This document shows positions 1-9,660 of a stretch of 64,000 nucleotides of DNA, piece by piece. The notes below the pieces were generated by a model. That model did not search any database. It was not told the origin of the DNA and saw only the letters and a list, made by a program, of their open reading frames with translations. The stretch comes from Holophagales bacterium (GTDB taxonomy: Bacteria; Acidobacteriota; Thermoanaerobaculia; UBA5066): assembly GCA_016714815.1 (NCBI GenBank), contig JADKBZ010000023.1:34730-98729 (forward strand). Reading direction: 5' to 3'. How positions within the stretch are numbered: position 1 is the stretch's first letter; each line of letters starts with the position of its first letter. Both the position numbers and the translations under genes were made by a program.

Positions 1-1479
1 GGCCGTCTCGAAGCGCCCGAGGTCCAGCGCGCGCACCATCTGGTCGATCAGCGCGAGGCGGTACGGATCGACCGCCTCGGACGGAAAGACCCAGGAGCGC
101 CCCCAGAAGGTCCACGAGAGAGACTCCGTGCAGAACGGCGGCAGCTCGCCCGCCGGGACGAGCGGCGGATTCAGGTCGGAGAGGGCGCCGGCGCGAAGCC
201 GCCCCGCGACGTCGCCTCCCCGGGCTTTCTCGACGAGGAGCCGGGCGTGGAGGCGGATCGGGCTCCACGAGGCCGTGCTCGCCAGGCGGGAGGACGCCGA
301 CTCCGGCGTGCCCGCCACGGCCGCGAGAGCGTAGACCGACGGGAACGGCACGACCAGGGAGAGGGCGTTGACGGCGATTCCGAGAACGCCGAGGACGAGA
401 GCGGCGAACCGGAGGCGCGAGGCGACGGACGCGGCGGACGCGAGGACGACGAGGATCGGCAGGAGGGGCACGAGGAGCCGCGGCCCCCATCCGACCTGGC
501 CGTCCCACGCATACCAGCGGGCGACGAGGATCAGGAGGGCGCCGCCGGCGACGAGAAGCGAGGCCGCGAGGAGACGGTCCTTCTTCCAGAGGACGGCGAG
601 GCCGGCCGGTGCGAGGAGCGCGAGCGGGGCGTACCAGAGGAGCCCCTTGTTCGGGAAGATCGTGAGGCGGAGCAGGCCGTCGACGAGGGGGTGCGTGAAT
701 CCGAGGCCCTCGTAGCCGCCGAAGAGCCTGCCGAAGCGGACGATCTCAAACAGGGCCCACGCACTCGCCAGGAGCCCGCCCGAGACGACGACACGCCACC
801 TCACGCGGCCGAAAGCGGCGCCCCCTCCCGCACCCAGGGCCGCGACGAGCGCCAGCGGCCCGACGACCACGACGAGGAAGCTCTTGGCGAGCAGCGCGGC
901 TCCGGCCGCGAGGCCCGCCGTGACCTCCCATCCCGGGGCGCATCGCTCTTCCGTCCGCAGGACGATCGTGGCGGCGACGAGGAGCGAGACGGCCCCGGCC
1001 TGCAGGGACTCGGAAAGGCCCGACGCCGCGTAGCCGAGGAGCGGCGTCGCGAGAGGGAGAGCGAGCCCGAAGAGGATGGACGAAAGCGGACCCGCTCCCA
1101 GGGCGAGCGCGGCGCGGGCGCTTCCCCAGGCCGCCGTCGCGAGGCCCGCGATCGGAATGAGCGCGAAGAGCGGCGCGGTCGGCGTTCCCGGATGGCGGGC
1201 CCAGAGTGCCCGCGCCACGAATACGGGAAGGGTCTCGAGGAGCGACTGGCCCATGCCGTACTGCGAGACGCACTCGAGGGAGCCCCGAGGAGTTCCGAAC
1301 CACGTGTTCCGCGAGATTCCGACCTCCCCGTCGTGTACGAGGGCGAAGGCCGTCGACAGCGTCTGGAGGCAGTCGTTGACGAGCGCGAAGCCCCGCTCGT
1401 CGACCGTCGCCAGGAGGAGCAGGGCGACCACCACGGCCGCACGGATCGGAGGTCGGTGCGCCGCGGATGGGCCGGCCAT
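1..1479 (-). CDS. Multi-pass membrane protein, possibly GT-C glycosyltransferase (3' end outside window)
   Basis: At least 493 codons read from an ATG at 1479 to the window edge without a stop, so the C-terminus is missing. The first membrane segment (about residues 14-26) is followed at once by an Asp-Glu pair (D27, E28), then a loop and many hydrophobic segments rich in Leu, Ala and Val. An acidic residue in the first external loop and this topology are typical of GT-C lipid-linked sugar transferases (ArnT/PMT type), but no diagnostic motif is certain. It lies 44 bp downstream of the kinase-sigma-54 gene on the same strand and is probably co-transcribed. The family assignment is inference. 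Confidence 0.6.
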   Translation of the reverse strand, partial: MAGPSAAHRPPIRAAVVVALLLLATVDERGFALVNDCLQTLSTAFALVHDGEVGISRNTWFGTPRGSLECVSQYGMGQSLLETLPVFVARALWARHPGTPTAPLFALIPIAGLATAAWGSARAALALGAGPLSSILFGLALPLATPLLGYAASGLSESLQAGAVSLLVAATIVLRTEERCAPGWEVTAGLAAGAALLAKSFLVVVVGPLALVAALGAGGGAAFGRVRWRVVVSGGLLASAWALFEIVRFGRLFGGYEGLGFTHPLVDGLLRLTIFPNKGLLWYAPLALLAPAGLAVLWKKDRLLAASLLVAGGALLILVARWYAWDGQVGWGPRLLVPLLPILVVLASAASVASRLRFAALVLGVLGIAVNALSLVVPFPSVYALAAVAGTPESASSRLASTASWSPIRLHARLLVEKARGGDVAGRLRAGALSDLNPPLVPAGELPPFCTESLSWTFWGRSWVFPSEAVDPYRLALIDQMVRALDLGRFETA

Positions 1480-1523
1480 CGGCCGCGAGCATAGCCGAAG
1501 GGGAGGGAGCCGCCCGGCGCGAA

Positions 1524-4500
1524 TCAGCCCGTCCCGCTCTCCTCGTGCCCCCGGAGCCCGTACTTCGCCATCTTCGCCTTGAGCGTGTTTCGCGCCAGGC
1601 CGAGGCGGCGGGAGGCCTCGCGGATCTTTCCGCCCGACTCGGTGAGGGCGCGCTCGATGAGGTCGCGCTCGAGGCCCGACATCCTCGCTTCGAAGTAGTC
1701 CGGGTCGACGGCGTGCTCGGGCTCGACCGGGCCCGCGAGACGGCCCGCGGGGAGGCGTCCGGCCGAGAGGAGTGGCGACTCGAGGACCCACGGGAAGTCG
1801 TCGACGCCGAGCTTCTCGCCCGGGGTGAGGACGAGGGCGCGGTGGAGAGTCGCTTCCAGCTCGCGGATGTTGCCGGGCCAGGGGTAGCGGGCGAAGAGGT
1901 CGAGGACCTCGGGGTCGAGCCGGCGCGGGTCGGCGCCGAGGTCGCGCGAGAGCTTGACGACGAAGTGCTCGACGAGGGCCGGGAGGTCCTCGAGGCGGCT
2001 CCTGAGCGGCGGGAGCTCGATGGGGACGACGTTCAGGCGGTAGAAGAGGTCCTCGCGGAACTCGTTCCGCTTGATGGCGTTCTCCAGGTCCAGGTTCGTC
2101 GCCGAGATGATCTTCGTGTCGGCCTTGATCGTCTGCGTTCCGCCGACCCGCTCGAACTCCTTGTCCTCGACGACGCGCAGGAGCTTGGCCTGGATGCCGA
2201 GCGAGGTCTTGCCGATCTCGTCGAGGAAGATCGTCCCGCCCTGCGCGAGCTCGAACCGGCCCGGCTTCCTCCGGTCGGCGCCGGTGAAGGAGCCCTTCTC
2301 GTGCCCGAAGAGCTCCGACTCGGCGAGCGTCTCGGGGAGCGCGGCGCAGTTGAACTGGATGAACGGTCCGTGCGCGCGCGGGGAGAGGGCGTGGAGGATC
2401 CGCGCGACGAGGTTCTTCCCGGTCCCCGATTCGCCGCGGATGAGGACCGTCACCGGCCCCGCCGCCGCGCGCGGGAGAGTGGCCTTGACCCTTTTCGCGG
2501 CCTCGGACCTGCCGACGAGGGCGTCGAGGTTCCAGCCGCGCCCCAGGTTCGCCTTGAGGCTCTCGTTCTCGACGGAGAGGCGGAGGCGCGCCTCGAGGAG
2601 CTCCTCGACGAGGCGGGCGTTCTCGATGGCGACGGCCGCGAGGTCGGCGAAGGCCTCGAGGAAGGCGACGTCGCCCTCGGAGAAGAGGCGCGGGGCGTTG
2701 CGGTGGTCGACGTAGATCGCGCCGGAAGCCCGCTCCTTGACGAGGAGCGGGACGCAGAGGAAGGAGACGATGGCGTGGGCGTGGATCGACTCGCGCCCCT
2801 GGTACCGCGGGTCGACCCGCGCGTCGGCCGAGCTGACGGACCGGCCGTTGGCGACGACCCGCTCGACGACGGAGCGCGAGATCGCCTCGGCCTCGTCCTC
2901 GCGGCCGGTCTTCAGGTTCCGCGCGACCCGGACGGAGAGGCGCGAGGTGACCGGATCGGCGAGGAGGATCATCCCGCGCTCGGCATTGAGCCGCTTGAGC
3001 GCGAGGTCGACGATGTCTTCCAGGACGGCCGAGAGGTCGCGCGTGGAGTTGACGATGCGCGAGACCTCGTAGAGCCCGATGACGCCGAGCCCGAGCGGCG
3101 CGGCCCCGGTCGCCTCGGCCGCCGCCTTCGTAGCGATCCGCTCGAGGACGCCCCGCGTCCGCTCCAGCTCGCGGTGCGCGCCGATCCGTTCGAAGAGGCG
3201 CGCCGCCGTCCCGAGCCGCGCGGCCGCGCGCGCCTTCTCGAGCGTCCGGACGCCCCACTCGTAGTAGCAGCGGCCGAGGTCGTAGACGGCGCCGATGTCG
3301 GAGAGGGCGCGGACGGCGTCCTCGAAGAGGCGGTCGGCCTCGCCCGTTCGCCGCCCCTGGTGGGAAAGGCGCGCTTCGAGGCCCTGGACGAGGGCGAGGG
3401 TGTGGCGGTCGCCGAGCGGCCGCGCGTGGAGCCCCGCCTCGGCCGTCTCCCGTTCGCATCGATCGATCTCGCCCATCCGGAAGGCCAGCTCGGCGGACTC
3501 GGCCAGGGCCCGGCCCAGACCGTCCGCGGCGCCCCCCTGCGAGAGGGTCTCCAGGACCTGGTCCAGGTGCCGCCGCGCTTCGTCGAGCCGCTCGCGGTCG
3601 CGCTCGAGAAGCGCGATCGGAAGGAGGACCGACGCGACGAGCGGCGCCTCTCCCGTGCCGCGGGCCGCGTCGAGAGTCTCGAAGAGGGAGCGCTCGGCCC
3701 GGTCGAGGTCGCCCCTCTTGCGGAGGAGGTTTCCGATCGCCCGGCGGGTGTCGATGGCGGCACGCCCGGTGCTCTCCTCGCCGAGGAGGTCCAGGGCGAG
3801 GCGATAGCTCGCCTCCGCCTCGTCCCACCGCCCGAGGACCTCGTCGCACGCTCCGAGGCCGACGGCCGCCTGGGCCTGCCCGAGCGGCGAGCCGAGGCGG
3901 CGGTGGATCTCGAGCGCGCGCTCGAGGCCGCTGCGGGCCGCGGCGTAGTCGCCACGGCCGCACTGGAGGGTCGCGAGGTTCGCGAGCGAGGCCGTGATCC
4001 CCCAGAGGTCGCGCGAGCGCTCGGCCTCGTCGAGGCACTCCCGCTCCATCGCCTCGCTCTCCTGCCAGCGCCCCGTCCGCGCCAGGACCGCCGCGAGGGC
4101 CGAGAGGGCCCGGCGGATGACGTCGCCCCGCTCGGTCCTGCGGGCCGCTTCGACGGCGGTCTCGAGCCGCTCCTCGGCGGCCGCGTGGTCGCCGCGCTGG
4201 AAGGCGACCGACCCGAGGGTGCCGAGGAGGAGCGAGCGGAGGTCGTCGGGGAGCTGGGGGCCCGCGAGGGCCAGCGCCGCCTCGGCTTTCGCCTCGGCGC
4301 CGTCGGGATCGCCCCGCTCGAGGCGCGCACGGGCGGAGGCGTCGAGGAGGCGCGCCCGCTCCTCGGTCGTCCCCACGGTGCCGAGCTCCCCCTCCGCGCG
4401 GTCGAAGAGGGCGCGCGCGGCTTCCACGTCTCCGCGGCGCAGCCGGATCATCCCGATCTTGAACGTGAGGAGGGCCGCGTGCCGGAGGACGGCGGGGTCG

Positions 4501-6833
4501 TCGGCGCCGGGGCGGGCTCCGAGCTCCTTGAGGAGGAAGTGGTAGGCCGCGAGCGCCCGCCGCCAGTTGCCCGCGCGGAAATGGACGTCGCCGAGCCGTT
4601 CCCGCACGGCCGCCTTCTCGGCGGAGCGCCCCGCGAGGTCGAGGAACTCGAGGACCCCGCTGAACGACTGCGCCGCCTGGTCGTAGGCAAAGAGCCGCTC
4701 GGCCTGCGACGCCGACGCGAGCCCGAGGCGAACCGCCCGCTCCGCGTCGCTCCCGCCCAGCGCGTGGACCGCGGCGGCCGGAAGGAGGTCGGGACGTTTG
4801 GCGAGGCGCTCCTCGAAGTACCCCGCGGCCGCGTCGTGCAGGTGGCGGCGCTTCTCGTCGGGAAGCGAGGCCGCGAGATGCTCCCGGGTCCTGGCGAGGG
4901 CGAACTCCCAGACCGGCTCTCCCGAGAGCTCCCGCTTTCCGAGAAGCCCGGCGAAGGCGAGCGCCCCGAGAGCGTCGGCGAGGGCGTCGGCCTCGCGCAC
5001 CGCGCCCCCCGAGCGCTCGCCGAGAGCGACCGCCGAGAGGCGCAGCGCCAGCTCGAACGTCAGGTCGGCGGGGACGACGGAGAGCGCCGCGAGGAGCTCG
5101 CGCCGGGCCGGTGGGAGCGCCGCGAGACGCGCGTCGGCCCACTCGGCCGCGGCGCCCGGACGCGTGATGCGCCGGTGCAGCTCGGAGTCGACGACGAGCT
5201 GCCCGTCGCGCAGCGTGACGACGCGCTTCTCCACGAGCTGCTCGAGGAGCGAGACGAGCGGTCCGGGCCACCCCTGGCTCTCGTGGTGGACGAGCCGGGT
5301 CAGCTCTTCGGGAAGGTCCTTCCGGCCGAGCGCGCCGGAGGCGGCGTTGGCGGCCTCTCCCTCGGAGAGCGGGGTGAGCGTCCACGGGGGAAGGGCGAGG
5401 TCCTCGATCGGCGTGAGCGCCTCGTTCGGATCGGCCCCCGGGTCGGCCGGCCCGGCCGGTTCGGCGGCCGCGGCGACGACGAGAGGACGCGACTCGGCCG
5501 CCTTGAAGAGAAAGGAGAGGAGCGCCGAGGTGGCGCGGTCGGCGAGGTGAAGGTCGTCGACGAGGACGACGAGCGGGCGATCTCCCGCTTCGGTCCGGCG
5601 CGTCGCCTCGAGAGCGGCGAGGACCTCGTCGAAGAGCGCGAGGCGGCTCGACTCTTCCGTGAGGCGCGAGATGGGCGGCGCGTCGGCCCCGGTGGCGGCG
5701 AGGCGCGCGACCCGGGCGAGGGCCGCGCGCGCCGGGGCGCCGGCCGAGCCGCCGCGTCGCGTGAGGGCGGAGAGGACGTCGAGGACGGGGCGGTAGGGAG
5801 TCCGGTCCTCGGCAACGGCCCTCCCCTCGACGACGAGGGCCCCTTCCGACTGCGCCAGGGCGCGCCACTCGGCCAGGAGCCGCGACTTTCCCGCCCCTTC
5901 CGGGCCGAGGACGACGATCGCCTTCCCCGACCCTTCCTGGGCATGGCGCAGCGCCTGCGCGAAGCGGCCGAGGAGCTCGACGCGGCCGCAGAAGGGAGGC
6001 GTGAGGAGCTCGGGCCGCGCGTCCCACGTCGAGCCGCGGACGAGGCCGAAGTCCCGCCCGAGGTCGTCGAGGAGCATCCGGGCCGACGGCGTCCGCGCCG
6101 CCGGGTCGCGCTCCATCAGCTGCGCGAGGATCCGGTCGAGGCGGCTCGGGATGCCGGGCGTGACGCGGGACGCGACCGGGACGTCTTCTTCGAGGTGAAA
6201 GCGCAGGACGCCGCCGAGGTCGCGCCCGGCGGTCGGCAGGACGCCCGTGAGGGCCTCGTAGAAGGTGACCCCGAGGGCGTAGAGGTCCGCCCGACGGTCG
6301 GGCTTGCCGCCGCGCAGGACCTCCGGGGCGAGGTAGGCGGGGGTGCCCCGGATCCCGGCGACCTCCTCGCCGCGCGCGAAGGCGAGGCCGAAGTCGAGGA
6401 GGAAGGCGCGCTCGCCGAGGACCCTCACGTTCGTCGGCTTCACGTCGCCGTGGACGAGGCCGCGCGAGTGGACGTAGTCGAGGGCGTGTGCGACGTCGGC
6501 GAGGGCCGAGAGGTTCTCGAGGAGGGCATGCGAGCGGGCGAAGGTGGCGAGGTCGGGGCCGTCGACCTCGTCGGTGGAGAACCAGACGAGCCGGTCGGAG
6601 GTGAATCCGAAGTCGCGCGCCTTGACGATCGAAGGGTGGTCGAGGGACGCCAGGAGCCGGAACTCCTTGCGCAGCGCCAGCGTCTCCTCGCTTCCGGAGC
6701 CGCCGGCGATCTTGAGGACGACCCGCCGGCCCGTCTCCCGGTCGAAAGCGGCAACGACCCGCGGCGACGTCCCTTCCGACAGGGCCGCCCGCGCCTCGAA
6801 GCGTGGCGGGAGAGCGGAACCGGACCGGATCAT
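1524..6833 (-). CDS. Ser/Thr kinase - AAA ATPase - TPR - GAF - sigma-54 activator fusion (1769 aa)
   Basis: A single-protein signalling chain. Residues about 18-265 form a protein kinase domain: VVLK lysine, catalytic HGDVKPTN near 126-133, DFG near 146. Residues about 275-560 form a MalT/PknK-like ATPase with Walker A GPEGAGKS near 308. TPR-like helical repeats run to about 1220, then a GAF sensor (about 1250-1405), then a sigma-54 AAA+ domain (about 1436-1670) with Walker A GESGTGKN, GSFTGA in place of GAFTGA, and Walker B GGTIFLDEIG. A Fis-type helix-turn-helix ends the protein. Such proteins activate RNA polymerase carrying RpoN. The ATG overlaps the hflX stop (ATGA), so translation is probably coupled. 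The kinase-to-activator signal flow is inferred. Confidence 0.93.
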   Translation of the reverse strand: MIRSGSALPPRFEARAALSEGTSPRVVAAFDRETGRRVVLKIAGGSGSEETLALRKEFRLLASLDHPSIVKARDFGFTSDRLVWFSTDEVDGPDLATFARSHALLENLSALADVAHALDYVHSRGLVHGDVKPTNVRVLGERAFLLDFGLAFARGEEVAGIRGTPAYLAPEVLRGGKPDRRADLYALGVTFYEALTGVLPTAGRDLGGVLRFHLEEDVPVASRVTPGIPSRLDRILAQLMERDPAARTPSARMLLDDLGRDFGLVRGSTWDARPELLTPPFCGRVELLGRFAQALRHAQEGSGKAIVVLGPEGAGKSRLLAEWRALAQSEGALVVEGRAVAEDRTPYRPVLDVLSALTRRGGSAGAPARAALARVARLAATGADAPPISRLTEESSRLALFDEVLAALEATRRTEAGDRPLVVLVDDLHLADRATSALLSFLFKAAESRPLVVAAAAEPAGPADPGADPNEALTPIEDLALPPWTLTPLSEGEAANAASGALGRKDLPEELTRLVHHESQGWPGPLVSLLEQLVEKRVVTLRDGQLVVDSELHRRITRPGAAAEWADARLAALPPARRELLAALSVVPADLTFELALRLSAVALGERSGGAVREADALADALGALAFAGLLGKRELSGEPVWEFALARTREHLAASLPDEKRRHLHDAAAGYFEERLAKRPDLLPAAAVHALGGSDAERAVRLGLASASQAERLFAYDQAAQSFSGVLEFLDLAGRSAEKAAVRERLGDVHFRAGNWRRALAAYHFLLKELGARPGADDPAVLRHAALLTFKIGMIRLRRGDVEAARALFDRAEGELGTVGTTEERARLLDASARARLERGDPDGAEAKAEAALALAGPQLPDDLRSLLLGTLGSVAFQRGDHAAAEERLETAVEAARRTERGDVIRRALSALAAVLARTGRWQESEAMERECLDEAERSRDLWGITASLANLATLQCGRGDYAAARSGLERALEIHRRLGSPLGQAQAAVGLGACDEVLGRWDEAEASYRLALDLLGEESTGRAAIDTRRAIGNLLRKRGDLDRAERSLFETLDAARGTGEAPLVASVLLPIALLERDRERLDEARRHLDQVLETLSQGGAADGLGRALAESAELAFRMGEIDRCERETAEAGLHARPLGDRHTLALVQGLEARLSHQGRRTGEADRLFEDAVRALSDIGAVYDLGRCYYEWGVRTLEKARAAARLGTAARLFERIGAHRELERTRGVLERIATKAAAEATGAAPLGLGVIGLYEVSRIVNSTRDLSAVLEDIVDLALKRLNAERGMILLADPVTSRLSVRVARNLKTGREDEAEAISRSVVERVVANGRSVSSADARVDPRYQGRESIHAHAIVSFLCVPLLVKERASGAIYVDHRNAPRLFSEGDVAFLEAFADLAAVAIENARLVEELLEARLRLSVENESLKANLGRGWNLDALVGRSEAAKRVKATLPRAAAGPVTVLIRGESGTGKNLVARILHALSPRAHGPFIQFNCAALPETLAESELFGHEKGSFTGADRRKPGRFELAQGGTIFLDEIGKTSLGIQAKLLRVVEDKEFERVGGTQTIKADTKIISATNLDLENAIKRNEFREDLFYRLNVVPIELPPLRSRLEDLPALVEHFVVKLSRDLGADPRRLDPEVLDLFARYPWPGNIRELEATLHRALVLTPGEKLGVDDFPWVLESPLLSAGRLPAGRLAGPVEPEHAVDPDYFEARMSGLERDLIERALTESGGKIREASRRLGLARNTLKAKMAKYGLRGHEESGTG

Positions 6834-7975
6834 GCGGTCGGAGGGGCTCCGAGGATCGGGACCGCCACCCCGAGAGAGAGGAGGCGCGCAAGGATGGACT
6901 GCCGCAGGTCGGGCAGGCCCTCTCCCGTCACCGCGGAGATGGCGATCTGCCCGGCGGGCGTGATGGCCCCGGGGCGGTCCGTCTTGTTGTAGGCGAGGAG
7001 GACCCGCTCCGTCGGGACGCCCAGGTCGGCGAGGACCTCTTCGGCCACGCGGCGCTGGTCCTCGGCCATCGGGGACGAGGCGTCGACGACGTGGACGAGG
7101 AGGTCGGCCTCCTCGACCTCCTTCAGGGTCGAGCGGAAGGAGGCGACGAGCGTGTGCGGGAGCTTGCGGAGGAACCCGACCGTGTCGGAGACGACGATCG
7201 CCCTTCCGCCGACTCCGTGAAGCCGCGCGTGGCGCGCGTCGAGCGTCGCGAAGAGGCGGTCCTCGGCGAACTCCTTCGAGGAGGTGAGGCGGTTGAAGAG
7301 GGTCGTCTTGCCGGCGTTCGTGTAGCCGACGAGGGAGACGGTCGCGACGTTGCGCAGGTGGCGGCGGCGGACGTTGCGGCTCGTCTCGATCTTCTCGAGA
7401 TCTTCCTTGAGCGTCGCGATCCGGCGGCGGATCTTCCGCTTGTCGAGCTCGAGCTTCTTCTCGCCGCCCCCCGCGCGGAAGGCGCCTCCGCCCCGCTGCT
7501 GGGCCATGCCGGTCTGCGCTCCCGTGAGGCGCGGGAGGAGGTACTGGAGCCGGGCGAGCTCGACCTGCGTCATCGCCTCGCGGCTCCGGGCTCGGGAGGC
7601 GAAGATGGAGAGGATGACGTTCGGCCGGTCGAGGACCTGCGCCGGCAGCTCCTTCTCGAGGTTTCGGGTCTGCGAGGGGGAGAGCTCGTCGTCGAAGACG
7701 ACCATCCCGGCCTCGAGCGCCTCGGCCGCCTCGACCAGCTCCTTCAGCTTCCCCTTGCCGACGTAGGTCGCCGAATCGGGGGACGAGCGCTCCTGGAGGG
7801 CGCGGGCGACGACGACGCCTCCCGCCGTGTCGACGAGCCGCTCCAGCTCGTCGAGGTGGTCCTCGGCCTCGGCGCGGCCGATCGTCTTTCCGTAGACCCC
7901 CACGAGGATCGCCTTGTTCGTCTTCGGCCGGGCAGCAGGGCCCGGGGCGCGACCGTCCTGATCTTTTTCAGTCAC
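6830..7975 (-). CDS. hflX: GTPase HflX
   Basis: Ribosome-associated GTPase that splits or rescues stalled ribosomes. Seen: an N-terminal HflX nucleotide-binding domain, a central basic coiled helix with GGGAFRAGGGEKKLELDKR, the G1 motif GYTNAGKTTLFN, the G3 motif DTVGFLRKLPH and the G4 motif NKTD. About 381 aa. An in-frame TTG lies further upstream at 7996, but the GTG at 7975 is preferred because a TATCCT hexamer sits 8 nt before it, matching the leaderless arrangement seen elsewhere here. The stop overlaps the start of the large kinase-activator gene, so the two form an operon. Divergent from the DUF2400 gene. Confidence 0.93.
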   Translation of the reverse strand: MTEKDQDGRAPGPAARPKTNKAILVGVYGKTIGRAEAEDHLDELERLVDTAGGVVVARALQERSSPDSATYVGKGKLKELVEAAEALEAGMVVFDDELSPSQTRNLEKELPAQVLDRPNVILSIFASRARSREAMTQVELARLQYLLPRLTGAQTGMAQQRGGGAFRAGGGEKKLELDKRKIRRRIATLKEDLEKIETSRNVRRRHLRNVATVSLVGYTNAGKTTLFNRLTSSKEFAEDRLFATLDARHARLHGVGGRAIVVSDTVGFLRKLPHTLVASFRSTLKEVEEADLLVHVVDASSPMAEDQRRVAEEVLADLGVPTERVLLAYNKTDRPGAITPAGQIAISAVTGEGLPDLRQSILARLLSLGVAVPILGAPPTA

Positions 7976-7983
7976 AGTGCCGC

Positions 7984-7989
7984 AGGATA
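7984..7989 (-). promoter_or_regulatory. Candidate -10 element (TATCCT) for hflX
   Basis: TATCCT on the minus strand ends 8 nt before the GTG at 7975. There is no Shine-Dalgarno sequence in between, so a leaderless transcript is predicted. Confidence 0.45.
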
Positions 7990-8033
7990 CCAACAAAGCC
8001 CATGGGCGGGTCTGAAAGAGACCCCGGCCCGGG

Positions 8034-8039
8034 TATGCT
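8034..8039 (+). promoter_or_regulatory. Candidate -10 element (TATGCT) for the DUF2400 gene
   Basis: TATGCT ends 9 nt before the ATG at 8049. The short divergent spacer to hflX also holds a small GGGTCT/AGACCC hairpin. No ribosome-binding site is visible. Confidence 0.45.
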
Positions 8040-8048
8040 CGCGGCCCG

Positions 8049-8969
8049 ATGACCCCTCGGCCCCGCCGTCCCCCGGACGTTCCCGCCCTCGCCCTCCACC
8101 TGGGCGGTCTCGAGAAGGTCTGGCACGGGCAGCGCCTCGACTCCGATCCCCTTCTCTTTCCTCACCGTTACGAGCGGCCGGACGACCGCGAGGCGGCCGC
8201 GTTCCTCGCCTCGTCGCTGGCCTTCGGGCGGGTCGCGTCGATCAACGCCTCCCTCGAGCGGCTCTTCGCCGCTCTCGGGCCGCATCCCGCCTCCGCCCTT
8301 CGGAAGCGGTACGGCGAGGAGGCGGGTCTCGAGGGCTTCGTCCACAGGTGGGTCGATGCCGGATCCCTCCGTCCGTTCCTTCGGGCCGTCGGCCGGACCC
8401 TGAAGGCCGAAGGGTCCCTCGGCGCGCTCTTCGCAGCCGGAGACGACGGGGGGGCCGACTACGTTCCGGCCCTCGACCGTCTCTTCTCGGTGCTCCGGGA
8501 GCGAACGGAGGTATCGACCGGCAGGCGAACGCGGGGGCTCACGTTCCTCCTTCCCTCCCCCGCCCAGGGAGGGGCGTGCAAGAGAGCCCACCTCTTCCTC
8601 CGCTGGATGGTGAGGAGCGGCGACGACGATCTCGGCCTCTGGCAAGGGGGCGGCTTCTCGCCGGCGCGACTCCTCCTCCCAATGGACACCCACGTCCACC
8701 GGATCTCCCGCTATCTCGGCCTGACGGCCCGCCCCACGGCCGACCTGCGCGCCTCGCGCGAGGCGACCGCCTGGCTCGCCAGGATCGACCCGCTCGACCC
8801 GGTGAGGTTCGACTGGTCCCTCTCCCGCCTCGGCATCCTCGCCGAATGCGTGCGCGACCCGCGCCGGTCGCGGTGCGGCGACTGCGCCGTCCGCCCCGTC
8901 TGCCGGGCCGCGAGCCCCTCCGGACGTCCCCCGGTACTATCCCGCGCGACAGGAGCCCTCCCCGCATGA
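8049..8969 (+). CDS. TIGR02757 / DUF2400 family protein
   Basis: 306 aa. Recognised from the conserved N-terminal segment with DPLLFPHRY and FLASSLAFGRV, the central KRAHLFLRWMVR and the PMDTHVHRI motif, all typical of TIGR02757. The C-terminus has cysteines spaced C-x8-C-x2-C-x5-C, close to the [4Fe-4S] loop of endonuclease III-like helix-hairpin-helix glycosylases, so a DNA-repair-related role is plausible but unproven. The stop overlaps the next ATG (ATGA), coupling it to the thioredoxin-like gene. Confidence 0.85.
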   Translation: MTPRPRRPPDVPALALHLGGLEKVWHGQRLDSDPLLFPHRYERPDDREAAAFLASSLAFGRVASINASLERLFAALGPHPASALRKRYGEEAGLEGFVHRWVDAGSLRPFLRAVGRTLKAEGSLGALFAAGDDGGADYVPALDRLFSVLRERTEVSTGRRTRGLTFLLPSPAQGGACKRAHLFLRWMVRSGDDDLGLWQGGGFSPARLLLPMDTHVHRISRYLGLTARPTADLRASREATAWLARIDPLDPVRFDWSLSRLGILAECVRDPRRSRCGDCAVRPVCRAASPSGRPPVLSRATGALPA

Positions 8970-9601
8970 ATTTCTCGAAGAGCCGGATCGCCCTCCTCGC
9001 CCTCGGGGCGATCGTCACGATCGCCCTCGGCCTCACCTACCGCGGAGCCCTCCGGAAGGGCTCGACGAAAGTCCTCGAGCCGCCGCCGGCGACCGCGATG
9101 CCCTCGGCCGCGAGCCCCATGCCGGGGGCGGAGAGGCCGAACCCTGCCGCCGAAAAGCCCGGCCCGAGCCCCGTGACGTTCAAGGACGGCACCACCCGCG
9201 ACCTCTCGGCCCCTTCCGGAAAGCTCCTCGTCGTCCACTTCTGGGCGACCTGGTGCGCCCCGTGCGAGGAGGAGCTTCCCGGCCTCCTGGCCTGGTGGCG
9301 AGAGGCGAAGGCCGACCCGCGGATCGAGCTCGTCGCCGTCTCGGTCGACGAAGACTGGAAGGCGGTCGACGGCTTCCTCGCGAAACGGAAGGCGACCGAC
9401 CTCCCCCTGGCTCTCGACCCGAAGAAGAGCGCGGCCACGACCTTCGGAACGCTGAAGTTCCCCGAGACCTGGATCCTCGCCCCGGACGGGACGATCCTGA
9501 TCCACCAGATCGGCCCCCAGGACTGGTCCGCGCCGGCCACCCGGTCCCTCTTCAGCTCCCTGACAGCCAGGGCGCTCCCGGCCCGGCCCGCCGCGTCCTG
9601 A
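8966..9601 (+). CDS. Membrane-anchored TlpA/ResA-like thioredoxin
   Basis: 211 aa. An uncleaved signal anchor or signal peptide covers residues about 6-28. A Pro/Ala-rich linker follows, then a thioredoxin fold with WATWCAPCEEE (CxxC near residues 97-100), VAVSVDED and a cis-Pro region KFPETWIL. This is the pattern of periplasmic disulfide reductases or oxidoreductases such as TlpA and ResA. The ATG overlaps the DUF2400 stop by 4 nt. The substrate is unknown. Confidence 0.9.
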   Translation: MNFSKSRIALLALGAIVTIALGLTYRGALRKGSTKVLEPPPATAMPSAASPMPGAERPNPAAEKPGPSPVTFKDGTTRDLSAPSGKLLVVHFWATWCAPCEEELPGLLAWWREAKADPRIELVAVSVDEDWKAVDGFLAKRKATDLPLALDPKKSAATTFGTLKFPETWILAPDGTILIHQIGPQDWSAPATRSLFSSLTARALPARPAAS

Positions 9602-9608
9602 AGGAAGA

Positions 9609-9631
9609 GGGGCCGGAACCTTTTCGGCCCC
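9609..9631 (+). terminator. Hairpin terminator or attenuator after the thioredoxin gene
   Basis: GGGGCCG and CGGCCCC form a 7-bp perfect stem with a 9-nt loop, followed by a short T-containing stretch (CGTTTCTC). It lies between the thioredoxin gene and the downstream hypothetical gene, so it may reduce read-through. Confidence 0.45.
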
Positions 9632-9660
9632 GCTCCGTTTCTCAAGGCGGAGAGACCGAC

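Noticed and set aside
1467..6992. Plus-strand open frame of 1841 codons antisense to the kinase-activator gene
   Set aside because: Product is Arg/Glu/Gly/Leu low-complexity with no domain. The opposite strand encodes unmistakable kinase, AAA+ and helix-turn-helix motifs. Long antisense frames are expected at this GC content.
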